Shown piece after piece: positions 48,465 to 58,791 of a stretch of 64,000 nucleotides of DNA. Source of the DNA: Globodera rostochiensis. Taxonomy: Eukaryota > Nematoda > Chromadorea > Rhabditida > Heteroderidae. Location: contig JAEVLN010000019.1 in assembly GCA_018350325.1 (NCBI GenBank), forward strand, positions 744,001 through 808,000, written 5' to 3'. How positions within the stretch are numbered: the stretch's first letter is position 1; each line of letters begins with the position of its first letter. The notes under the pieces are model-generated. The model did no database searches, was not told the origin of the DNA, and worked only from the letters and a program-made list of their open reading frames with translations. The position numbers were made by a program, and so were the translations under genes.

Positions 48465-49504
48465 TTAACGTCTTCGTGTGCCGTCCTCGAAAAAGACTCC
48501 TCCGTCGATGGCGCAGTATTTGGGGCAGATTCCTCGCTCTCCAGCGTTGCCGGGCTGTCCGGGTTGTCCAGGCTGGCCAGGGGCTCCGCCGTTTCCGGGC
48601 TGTCCAGGTGCGCCGGGCGGTCCCTTCGGGCCAGGAGTTCCAGGGCCACCAGGCTGGCCGGGAGATCCAGGCTGACCGGGTTGGCCGGGAGCTCCAGCCT
48701 CTCCTGAAACAACAAGGCTAATTTTGGTTAACACTGTGCAAAACCAACCTGGCGGGCCAGGAGGAGCAGGTGCAGATTCCGGTGCAGTGGCAGGTGCTCC
48801 AGGCTGTCCAGGTGCGCCAGGCTGTCCAGGTGCGCCAGACTGGCCAGGTGGTCCTGGTGGTCCAGGCTCTCCGGGTTGCGGGGCTCCTCCTCCAGATCCG
48901 GGCTGTCCGGGTGCTCCAGGCTGACCGGGGGGTCCAGGGGGACCTTGGCCTCCAGGCTGACCTCCAGGGCAAGGCGTGCATGGTGGCTAAATTATGGACA
49001 ATAACAACTGTTGATTAGAAATTGGGGTTTTCTACCGGGTGCACTTGCTCGCAAGGCGTTTGCACGGAATGTCCGGGTTGTCCAGGCGATCCAGGTGCTC
49101 CAGGGTTTCCGGGGCGTCCGGGCTGTCCGGTTGGGCCGGCCGGGCCTGGTCCTCCGCCAGAGCAACAGTCTTGGCAGCTACCGTATCCGCCACCACCGTA
49201 TGCTTGACGCGCCGTACGGTTGCCGCTGGCAATCAGTGGAAGACCCTTCAGCTGACTGACTTCGGACCAAATGTCCTTGGCATTGCTCTGAAGGGATTGA
49301 TTGGCTTTTGTTCCGCTTGTTCCAAGATGCTTCGGCTTGCCTGGCAGGAGCTGAGCTCAGCGTCCATCTTCAGCCCAACGTTGGACACATAGCTCTTCAG
49401 CATCGGCAGCGTGAAGCACACCGACAGCAGCGAGATGATGGAGAAGGACACGGTGGAGTAAGCCACGAAGCGGTAAGCCTTGATGCGCCCGTCGAAGTCG
49501 GCCA
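48465..49504 (-). CDS. Cuticle collagen, COL family with GVFFEDGTRR terminus
   Basis: Four exons: 49504-49341, 49287-49036, 48986-48749 and 48703-48465. The leader MADFDGRIKAYRFVAYSTVS has a membrane-spanning signal-anchor (TVSFSIISLLSVCF). Next comes the conserved NC region (AKDIWSEVSQLKGLP, NRTARQAYGGGGYG, SCQDCCSGG), then Gly-X-Y blocks separated by TPCEQVHPPCTPCPGG. The end GICPKYCAIDGGVFFEDGTR matches a large C. elegans collagen subgroup. The NRTAR sequence is a likely processing site. The first intron (49340-49288, 53 nt) has a GC donor (CCAG|GCAAGC); without it the frame stops early, so it is strongly required. The product is a secreted cuticle structural protein, transcribed in the same direction as the collagen at 37-39 kb. 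Confidence 0.93.
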
Positions 49505-49664
49505 TTGTTTAGCAGTTAAGTTTGAGCCTGGGGGGAAGGGAAGAGGGGAATGAGTGCTGAAAGGTCCGTTCGAGAGTAATGAGAAGTCTCGAGATGAGGG
49601 GGGCTGGAAGGCTGATTGCTGTTGGAGTTTTGCTGTGAGTGATGAAAAGTGGTTGGCGGTGGTG

Positions 49665-49673
49665 CCTTTTATA
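49665..49673 (-). promoter_or_regulatory. TATA box of the second collagen
   Basis: The minus strand reads CCCTATAAAAGGCACC about 160 bp upstream of the start codon, matching the TATAAAAGGC of the first collagen. The distance leaves room for a longer leader or a small 5' UTR intron. Confidence 0.65.
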
Positions 49674-52140
49674 GGGATTCCTTTTTTGGCCGGGACGCAA
49701 CAAATGGCCTCGGCGTGTGTGAGGGGGCGGGACCAAATTGGGACGGGGGGATCGTTGATCGGTACGCCCCAGTTTTTTTTTTCACTGTTTTTCTGCGTCC
49801 TCCGACACTTTTGACGTCCCCGCGGGGCCAAAGGAAACCGACGAATTCGGCCGGGCGGCGAAACCGGTGACCTGACCCCCCGAGCGCCATTAATTCAGCT
49901 ACCCCACAGCCGTCATATTCCTAACGCACTTGGCAAAGACGTACGATAGCAACAGAAAGGGAAGAAAAGTGTTCCATCGCTCTGACGCCCAAAAGAAATA
50001 AAAAGACGAAATTTAAAACGCCTCGGGCAAAGGCGAAAGGCGAATTGCCTGCGGCCAACCCAACAGAAAGATTTGCGCGCTGCGCGAGTTTGTATGAACA
50101 TATGTAATGATGATCATTTTCACCAGAGTTTTTTATTTCCGCGGGCACCAAGTCGAAGAGTTGGGTTGGTTCATTCAACGCGAGGGGGGAGGGGGGGTAA
50201 CGGTTCCACAACGATGGCCAATTTGTGTCCTACAAACGGACGATGAAGCGACGACGACGTTGGAATTAATGAAATATGACAATAGCCCGAAGACCAAATT
50301 GTCTGCCCCTCACAAATGATGATTATGCACTAAGATTTAGCCGAGAATTGAATTCAAATCTCGAGAAAGTGTCAACTCCGTCCGCTTAATTCCATGACAA
50401 ATTCGTTCATCCTTTTACCTTATTTCAGTTTTTTGGTCGATCTTTTCTTCAAATTCCTATTTTTTTGTATTACTTAAAACTAAACACTTTCTTTATAAAT
50501 TTGTAAAAATTAATTTTATAATGTGGCAAAATGCCAATCTTTTGTATTGCCCCGCTTCTCGTCTTCATCAGCGCCACGGAAAAGCTCAACTCGGCACAGA
50601 TTGACTTGGAATGCCGACATCAAAGCACCGCCAAATTCTTTTTAACAATAAGTCATTAACTTTTTGGGTGTCCAATCTTTCGTATAATTTGCCGGGTTTG
50701 ACCACCCAACGCATCTTTTGCATTCATTGGAATTACATCGTCAGATCACCCCACAAAATTCTTTCATTTTTCTCCTTTTTCACATTCACTTTTTGCATTT
50801 ATTTAATAAAAGTCACTCAAATGAATGAATTTTTAATGCATAAATAATGTGCTAAGGAATTTTGTTTTGGAAGTAAAAATAATTTTGTGTGTTTTACGTT
50901 TTAATGTATAAAATAATGTCCTTGCAAATAAAATAAAATAAATTCGACCTTCCTAATTTTCTCCTTTCACCAATACAAAAAGGGAAAACAGAATTAATTT
51001 ATCGCTCTTTTTGTTTTTTGAGAATTTATCGAAGTTAAGGCAGCCCCCGGGGGGGGGGGGGGGTTCCACTCTCCCGCGCACCACCGCCATCGCCGCCGAG
51101 CAGCCGCGCCTAAAATTTTACTTTTCTTTTTTTACTTTTCACAATCTTTGGGGGGGGCAGAGAATCGGCGATCATCAAATAAATTTGATGATGACCCCCC
51201 GACAAAGGCGCCGGGGGGGGACGTCCTAATGGAGGCGTGATGATTATTTGACAATAATTCAATGAATGACAGCGATCTTTGCTGCTGCTGAAGTCGGAAA
51301 CTTTGGGCACTTTGGACGACAAAAAATATCTTTGAGATTTTTGCTTATTTTTGGGGCCAATATGAATTTGCATCGGATTCAACTCGGACAAAAAAAGCTC
51401 AAATTTTAAACTCTTTCCCGGACTTTAATTTGCATTTTTTTAATCCAAAAATGTTGTCCAAATTCACTTGGGTATTAACACTGCGGCAGCTGCCAACTTC
51501 TTTGTGCCCCTTCCGCCAACCAATTTAGGAGTGGACGATTTAGGCCCGCTGATTGGGACTCGGATAAAAATTCCCTAATTTCCTATTTTTTTGTTTAGAG
51601 GCGTCCTCTTCACTGCCATTCCATTCAAATTACCCCATAAATTCGTTGTAAAAACGGAAATTGCCTCTGGGCACATTTGCAATTCATTCGCTTTGGCTGA
51701 AAGAATTTGTCGGAACGAATGGAATTTTGTTTGTTTAGAGAGTAAAAATATATAAAAACGAATCCAACTTTTAAATCATTCAAAAAATATTTGTCTCGTC
51801 ACTTCAAATTGATTCGAAAAAAAGATTTATTACGGCAATTGATTATTATTATTAATAAATAAATAAATATTTTATTATTTGATTGGTGCGTTGGAATATC
51901 TGAGGGAAAGGAAATCGATGCCAATTGAATGAATTTACATTTTATTGCATGTTAAAACATTCTTTCCACCGATGCTTTTCTTCAAATAAAGTCATAACAA
52001 TTTAATTGTTTCGGCAATTCGTTGTTGTAAGTGCCGTGCCGACTAATAAAGAAAGTGCCACTTTTAGTTACATTTCATTTAAATTGAAAGCGTCGTCCCT
52101 TTTAAAAGTATTTGGAGTTCAAAACAGGGGTGGGTCGAAA
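49674..52140. other. Intergenic; AT-rich with G tracts and one small secreted-type ORF
   Basis: No gene is firmly supported. A 43-codon frame at 50531-50659 (+) begins MPIFCIAPLLVFISA, a plausible signal peptide, but is short and isolated. A 15-G run with a preceding C5 (51044-51063) and smaller G runs lie near 51150-51220. 51780-51950 is extremely AT-rich. Confidence 0.4.
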
Positions 52141-53265
52141 CCTTTCGATTTCGATTTCGATAATTTCGAGGTTTTTCTTTCGTTTCGATTTCGAAAATCG
52201 AAAGACGAATTCTTCGAAATTTTATCGAAAGAGAAATTGTATCAAAAAAATTTTTTATTTTTTGAGACACTTTACCACATTTTTCGTGCGTAAGGCAACG
52301 TTATTGTTGTCTTATCGGTCTGTGTTCCCGTCACCAAAAATCCGTTGGAGGTTCAAACCCCCTCCATGTCATTAACATTTTCTTTTACCCTTTACAATAA
52401 ATTTCGCCAAAAATCATTGGAAAAAAACTAGAGAACGGACAATTGGGATACCCCAATCTTTAAAATTTGAAATGTCATTTTTTTAAAGATTTGTCCTGAA
52501 GGCTTTTACGCATAAAATGACCTGATTTTGTTTAGTTTTAGCCAGGGTTGTGATATCTAAGGATTTTTCCTCATTTTGTGGTTTTTCGGAAGGACAATGA
52601 GTCAAAATTTTCAATTTTTTAATGCAAAAAAGCATCACATTCTTTCCAATTTTGGTTGCAAATCTTTAACAAATTGAGTCAAAGATTCAAAAAATTTCTC
52701 GGCGGCGCCTATCGGCACCGCCGACTTCTCCCCCTAACCGAAAAACCATCTAAAATTGATAAAAAATTGTTTTAATACTTTCTTCGCGAAATTTTTGTTA
52801 TTGTGCAATTTTACTAAAAAGGCAAAAAGGTGGGGGGGGGGGGTGGGGTCGGCGGTGCCGATAGGCGCCGCCGAGAAATTTTTTAAAATTGATTTGTTTT
52901 TGTTAGGGAAATTGATCCAAAAATTCATTTTTTTACTTGAAAAGGACTGAAAATCTTTAAAAAATTGTCAACAAGTCTGTCAATACGGGGTTATTTTTGC
53001 ATTTCAACCATTTTTCTAAAGAAAAATAGAATTTTTATTCGCCAAAAGCCCTCGATCCAATAAATTTTTGAAATTCAATGATTCGAATTAATGAAGGGCA
53101 AAAAAATTTTTTTTTTAAAAAGATGTATTTTTGTTCCACTTTCGAAGGGTCTCTTTCGTTTCGATTTCGATAATTTCGAGGTTTTTCTTTCGGTTTTCTT
53201 ACGAAAATCGAAATAAAAAATTTCGATTTCGAAAAAAATTTCGATTTCGAAAATTTCTCTTTCGT
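52141..53265. repeat. Repeat-rich stretch: two TTTCGA-type blocks flanking an inverted repeat
   Basis: Two direct copies of a TTTCGATTTCGATAATTTCG block with a GGTTTTTCTTTCG continuation occur at about 52147-52230 and 53153-53265. Between them lies a near-perfect inverted repeat: TCGGCGGCGCCTATCGGCAC (from 52699) and its exact complement ending at 52874, extended outward to AAAAAATTTC on both sides, with a spacer of about 125 bp. A 12-G run (52832-52843) abuts the right arm. Confidence 0.75.
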
Positions 53266-56200
53266 GGGGCGGCTTGACAATGCTTACAAAATAGCGAATG
53301 GACGGGCAAAAAATGCCTTTGTGCAAGGGAAATACATTGGGGAAGAGGAGGACGAGGACGACGAGGAGGATCAGGACGACGACGGTTCATCGACGGAAGA
53401 GGAAGAAGAGCAAAGGGAAGAGATTGGCGCAAGTGAGTGGCCAAATGTAATTTAAATTTGTGTACCTTTTTGCCGTGCGTCACTCAATTCAAATTGACGA
53501 CAGTATACCCTTACCGTACCCGGGAGGGATCGATACAAAAGACACTACCGTAACGAATTCACCTTTTTTTAGACAAATATCAGTCAAAAGTAAAAATGGG
53601 CAATTCGCCATACGCGTGGGACGCGAAAATGAGAAAATATGAAAATGAATTTCCGACAAAAATAAAAGGCGTCTTGGACAAGGCCACGACGCAAAGTGCA
53701 AACACTGCCCAAAGCAATGCCAAAAACGCCAAAAGTCGCATAAAAATCACTGGACAATTATTAAATAAATAAACAAATTTAGACATTTCTTGCGGAAAGG
53801 CCAAAGTTTCGTCTATGACACGTCTTCAGTACATTTCCTTTGCAGACAATGCCAAAAAGCAAATCTTTCGGTCTGACAAAGCCTATAAGACGGAAAAATT
53901 CGAATTGGTAATGATTTGCAATTTGCTGAAAGCGTACAAATTTTGGCGATTCGAACACCAAACAAATCCAAAAAAGTTGTCGTCGTCGAGACTTCTGACC
54001 GAACTCTCGAGCATTCATTAGCCTTTCAAACGTAAAATTGCAAAGCTTTTTCGAATTAAGGCGTTCGTTGGCTATTCCGGAAGCGCTTCCGAGCCGCAAA
54101 AGGGGCCCCTTCCCATCGGCAAATGTGTGACTGTTAAAATTGTGGAAATTGACGACAAATCGAACGATTCTGACGACGAGAACGGAGAGGACGAAGAGCA
54201 TTTAATGAGAAAAAGGGCGGAAAATTTGATAGAAATGCGCAAACTCAACGAATTTTATGTATTGGGCGGCGTGCAGGAGGGCATCGAGCCGACTTTGAGA
54301 CGGCATTTGGTGCAAATGTTCGATGTGTGAGTTTTGGGGGAGGGGGGGGGGAATAATTTTAAGAATAAATTCAATTAAATTCGATTTTAAAATTCAATTT
54401 TTGAGAGGTGAATTAAAAACGCCGCGCGAAAGTCGCATGAGAGTGTTGGCGAGCGTAACGGAGTTGAGCAACGACGGCTTCCACGAATGGATTTACGGCA
54501 TGAACACTTACTTTGTGGACGATGACGAATTCGTGGAACAGATTCGCGAACTTGCATGGCCCATCAGAGAGTTTCACCAAAGTTTGTGCCGGCATTTCTG
54601 AATTTAGAATTAGAAATTTGAATATTATTATTATTATATGTAGTGGCGATGCATTTGGACATAAAGCCGAAAAGTTACGTTTACGTGAAGGAGAAAAGGG
54701 GCAAAGAATTGCTGAAGCTTACAAATTTTGGAAATTCCGAATTGACCCCGGAGGGGCTGAAGGCAAAGGGCGGAGGAAACGGACGGAAAAGGGCCAATTA
54801 CGTCAAAGAGCCGAAACCCTTCACAAATTTACGCCCGAATATGCCGGCCCGGAGTTGCACGTTTTGGACGAAGACGCGAAGGTTAAAGAAACCCCCAAGT
54901 TTAAATGTCGACAAATTCAAATTTTAGGCGTTGATTTCACCAAAATCGGACATGTGGGCATTCGGCATGATGCTGCTTGAACTGCTCATTCTGCAAAACG
55001 CGTCCTTTTACCAACTGAGAGCGGAACCTGAAAATCGGGAGGAATTGGAAGTTGGACAAATGCCAAAACAATTCAAAAAAAAATTGGGGGGATTGGCATT
55101 TTTAGGCACGCATTCGAAACCGACTGCTGGAAATTAGCGCACTGTACAAAGGGTTCACAGCGGACAACAAAAGTGGCATTGTGCCAATAGAATTCGAGGA
55201 GTACAAATGGCCCTACGCATTTTGGGACGCCCTCTACGACATCCTCCGAATTTGGCGTCACTTTCCTCGCACGGCACTGCTGATTACGGTACCGGCCAGT
55301 AAAGTCGGCAGATTGGGCCCCAAAGAATGAATTCAATTTTAAAATAAATTCAAAATTCGGGTATTGGATCGCACCTTTAAGAGTGAAAAGCGGGGAGTCA
55401 TTTCTTTTGCAAAAGCCTTATTAAATAAAATAAAACTCAGAATTTGCTGGACACAAATTTGGCAAAACGATTAACGGCCAAAGGCGTATTGGACTATTTG
55501 GACGGCAAATGCTACCCATCAGAAGTGGAAGAACAGCTTTCCACCGGCGACATTCGCCTGTTCAACCGAATCACCGTCGGACAATTCATCGAGAAAATTG
55601 AAGAGAAAATAAATGCAAGTTTTGCATTTTTCATCGTTTAATCGCGGACATTTCAATTCCATCATTTTGAGAGTGCGGAGCAGCGGAAGCAAATTTTGGG
55701 GGAGGACATCCGACGGCTTTTGGAAAAGGGCGGCGGAGACGCGCAACGATTAGCCGTCGGAGTGAAGGAACGCATTGAGCAAAAGCACGCGAGCCGCGTG
55801 ACGCTGAAGAAGAACATTCACAAATGGACACGGCTCAGACATTGGCTGGGCCACGCGCTGGAGAAGAGGACAGAGGCTGTGGCCGAATTGGTCGGCATGG
55901 GCCCGAGGGGCCCCACGCGAATGGCACTGCTGCGGCCATGTGACACGGACACGACGGCACTGGACCTGTCAGAGGCGCCGAAGAGTACGGAGCGACATGA
56001 CGAACAACAGTGGGAAAAACGGGGTACGTACAGTCGGGGGTTGGCACAACAACAGTGGGAAAATCGGGGTACGTACAGTCGGGGGTTGGCACAACAACAG
56101 TGGGAAAATCGGGGTACGTACAGTCGGGGGTTGGCACAACAACAGTGGGAAAATCGGGGTACGTACAGTCGGGGGTTGGCACAACAACAGGACGAGAATG

Positions 56201-57024
56201 AGGGCAACGTCGAGGGTTGACACTTTTGGTCGATTGACTACGGCATTTTGGAGAATATAATTTAAATAAACAAATACAGAGACAAACAAACAACAAAAAA
56301 GACAGCAAACGAACGTTAATCGGGGGGAGGATGTCCAATTTGAGTGGCCGAATAAGAAAAAGGCGGCAGTAACGGACTTTTGGGATGCAGAAGAGGAGGG
56401 GCGGGAGGAGGACGAGGAGGGCAAGGTGTTCAATAATAGTAACGGGGGGAATTGGGCATTTATATTTTGCAGTTCCATTTGGACGAAATGGACGTGAACG
56501 GTCGGCGATTGAAGGAATGGGAAAGCCTTAGGGATCAAATCGAACACTTCGAATGGCTTCAGCGGCAGGGAAAACTCTTAAAAATGCCAATTTACGAACA
56601 ATGCGTCCAAAGTAATTAAAAACAAATTAATTACTTTGGCATTGACTCCCTTCGTTTAATAGCCGTGAAAGTGGACATTTGGGAAGTGAAAAAACAAAGT
56701 GAAAAATACGTCGCCGGGAGCAAAAAGGGAATTGTCGTGGGAAATGTGCCGAGTCCGCCAACGATGGCAAACGAAGCCGTGCCAGAAAAAAATGTAAGAA
56801 AAAAGTTTTATTTTTTTAAAATGGAAAATACGGGCGACTGAGATTTTTGGATGGATCGGTCGGTACATTTTGAAAAATCTTTTTTAGCTTTCAGAATTTT
56901 ATTTTATAAAAATTAATAATTTTAGATTCGTAAAGCGAACGAACACATCGCAATTGGCCCGAAACGAGGAAAAGCCCTAACAAAGTCTGTGGCCAAACGA
57001 AATAGGACGGGAAGAGGGCAATAG
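53264..57024 (+). CDS. Divergent protein pseudokinase with acidic N-region and 15-aa repeats (5' end uncertain)
   Basis: Exons phased by eye: ?-53432, 53573-53734, 53783-53907, 54061-54326, 54406-54581, 54644-54762, 54792-54881, 54928-.... The first carries an acidic run (EEEDEDDEEDQDDDGSSTEE). Kinase fold: loop-like AFVGYSGSASEPQKG, beta-3 Lys in VTVKIVEID, helix C-like AENLIEMRKLNEFY, hinge SVTELSNDGFHEWI, catalytic loop MHLDIKPKS (usual Asn is Ser), LKLTNFGNSEL where DFG has become NFG, P+1 loop FTPEYAGPEL, PKSDMWAFGMMLLEL (subdomain IX) and DTNLAKRLTAKGVLDYL (XI). Loss of the metal-binding Asp and Asn predicts weak or no catalysis. The C-terminal region holds four QQWENRGTYSRGLAQ repeats, then helical charged exons to the stop at 57022-57024. 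A 29-nt GC-AG intron (54763-54791) or a frameshift joins NFG to APE. No in-frame ATG was seen in the first exon, so the start is upstream. Confidence 0.6.
56005..56184 (+). repeat. Coding 45-bp tandem repeat, 4 units
   Basis: Four near-identical 45-bp units encode QQWENRGTYSRGLAQ (the first unit has K for N). A fifth starts and diverges. Near identity implies recent expansion or homogenisation. Confidence 0.9.
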
Positions 57025-57194
57025 GCAAAATGGCGATTTGGGCATCAAACCTTTAGAATGATTGAATTGCATCAACTCCAATTGATTTACCTTTACATTC
57101 ATTTTTATTTTTACGAATTCTAAAGTAATTATTATTATTTGTAGCCAAATTGATTATTTTCTTTGTGCCTTTGCTTTCATTTGGCCCGGCAAAA

Positions 57195-57322
57195 ATGAGC
57201 AGCAAAAAGCGGGCGGAATTGGCCAGCATTTTGCGACATTCGAAGGGAAAATTCATTTTTGGGGGGGGGGGAAATGTCCGTGAAAAGCACCGACCGAAAA
57301 TCGGAAATGTTTTTAATCCACA
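57195..57322 (+). CDS. Possible first exon of an unknown gene (MSSKKRAELASILRH...)
   Basis: An ATG frame downstream of the pseudokinase stop encodes a basic N-terminus (MSSKKRAELASILRHSKGKF) and ends at CCACAG immediately before GTTGGGTCGG, the first unit of the minisatellite. The boundary could be a splice donor, making the array intronic, or the frame may read on into the array (VGSGTVSVSVVHHQYVLLE units). An AATAAA lies just after the array (58532-58537). An 11-G run interrupts the exon. I do not recognise the product. Confidence 0.25.
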
Positions 57323-58457
57323 GGTTGGGTCGGGTACTGTTTCTGTTTCGGCCGTTCATCATCAATATGTACTGCTTGAGGTTGGGTCGGGTACTGTTTC
57401 TGTTTCGGCCGTTCATCATCAATATGTACTGCTTGAGGTTGGGTCGGGTACTGTTTCTGTTTCGGTCGTTCATCATCAATATGTACTGCTTGAGGTTGGG
57501 TCGGGTACTGTTTCTGTTTCGGTCGTTCATCATCAATATGTACTGCTTGAGGTTGGGTCGGGTACTGTTTCTGTTTCGGTCGTTCATCATCAATATGTAC
57601 TTTGAGGTTGGGTCGAGTACTGTTTCTGTTTCGGTCGTTCATCATCAATATGTACTGCTTGAGGTTGGGTCGGGTACTGTTTCTGTTTCGGTCGTTCATC
57701 ATCAATATGTACTGCTTGAGGTTGGGTCGGGTACTGTTTCTGTTTCGGTCGTTCATCATCAATATGTACTGCTTGAGGTTGGGTCGGGTACTGTTTCTGT
57801 TTCGGTCGTTCATCATCAATATGTACTGCTTGAGGTTGGGTCGGGTACTGTTTCTGTTTCGGCCGTTTATCATCAATATGTACTGCTTGAGGTTGGGTCG
57901 GGTACTGTTTCTGTTTCGGTCGTTCATCATCAATATGTACTGCTTGAGGTTGGGTCGGGTACTGTTTCTGTTTCGGTCGTTCATCATCAATATGTACTGC
58001 TTGAGGTTGGGTCGGGTACTGGTTCTGTTTCGGCCGTTTATCATCAATATGTACTGCTTGAGGTTGGGTCGGGTACTGTTTCTGTTTCGGTCGTTCATCA
58101 TCAATATGTACTGCTTGAGGTTGGGTCGGGTACTGGTTCTGTTTCGGCCGTTTATCATCAATATGTACTGCTTGAGGTTGGGTCGGGTACTGTTTCTGTT
58201 TCGGTCGTTCATCATCAATATGTACTGCTTGAGGTTGGGTCGGGTACTGTTTCTGTTTCGGTCGTTCATCATCAATATGTACTGCTTGAGGTTGGGTCGG
58301 GTACTGTTTCTGTTTCGGCCGTTCATCATCAATATGTACTTTGAGGTTGGGTCGGGTACTGTTTCTGTTTCGGCCGTTCATCATCAATATGTACTGCTTG
58401 AGGTTGGGTCGGGTACTGTTTCTGTTTCGGTCGTTCATCATCAATATGTACTGCTTG
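57323..58457. repeat. 57-bp minisatellite, 20 units
   Basis: Twenty head-to-tail units of GGTTGGGTCGGGTACTGTTT...TACTGCTTGA. Eighteen are 57 bp and two (copies 5 and 18) lack GC in TACTGCTTGA, giving 55 bp; the last lacks its final A. Variants are defined by CGGCCGTTCATC, CGGTCGTTCATC and CGGCCGTTTATC, and by GGTTCTG for TTTCTG in two copies. Because 57 is a multiple of three, long ORFs appear on both strands (19-residue period), and the 2-bp contractions switch frame. Confidence 0.95.
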
Positions 58458-58791
58458 TCCCCGTTGATGCTCAAAAATGCTGCCCCTCTCGACGGCATCG
58501 TTGGGGTCATTGCTTCTGGGGCTTTGTTATTGTAAATAAACAAGCAGCTTTTTAATATTTCCACCGGTCCTTTGTCCAAAAGTTTTTTAATTTGGCAGAT
58601 TTTATTTGCTTATTTGGGAATGACAGATTGTTTTTATTTGGCATTTTGTGATCAGTGCCATATTTAATGTGTTAATTACCGTATATTATTTTAAAATGAC
58701 AGCGAATCAATTAGCCTCATTAGCAAGCAGTAAGAAGTGTCTTTATGTACATAACGTATAAATAAATAAATTGTAACAATTCGCTCAAATT

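Noticed and set aside
48478..48924. Plus-strand Pro/Gly-rich ORFs at the second collagen
   Set aside because: Mirror images of the minus-strand Gly-X-Y exons; the plus frames lack any leader or collagen terminus.
50640..50760. RRM-like string (LTFWVSNLSYNLPG...) suggesting an RNA-binding exon
   Set aside because: Similarity is limited to one short beta-strand-like stretch with no RNP1 and no neighbouring exons.
57323..58457. CRISPR-like array
   Set aside because: Units are contiguous with no unique spacers and the genome is eukaryotic; this is a minisatellite.
57177..58579. Very long ORFs on both strands (up to 361 codons) across the tandem array
   Set aside because: They are produced by a stop-free 57-bp unit repeated 20 times. 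Openness on several frames at once is not evidence of coding; listed only as a repeat and a possible short exon.
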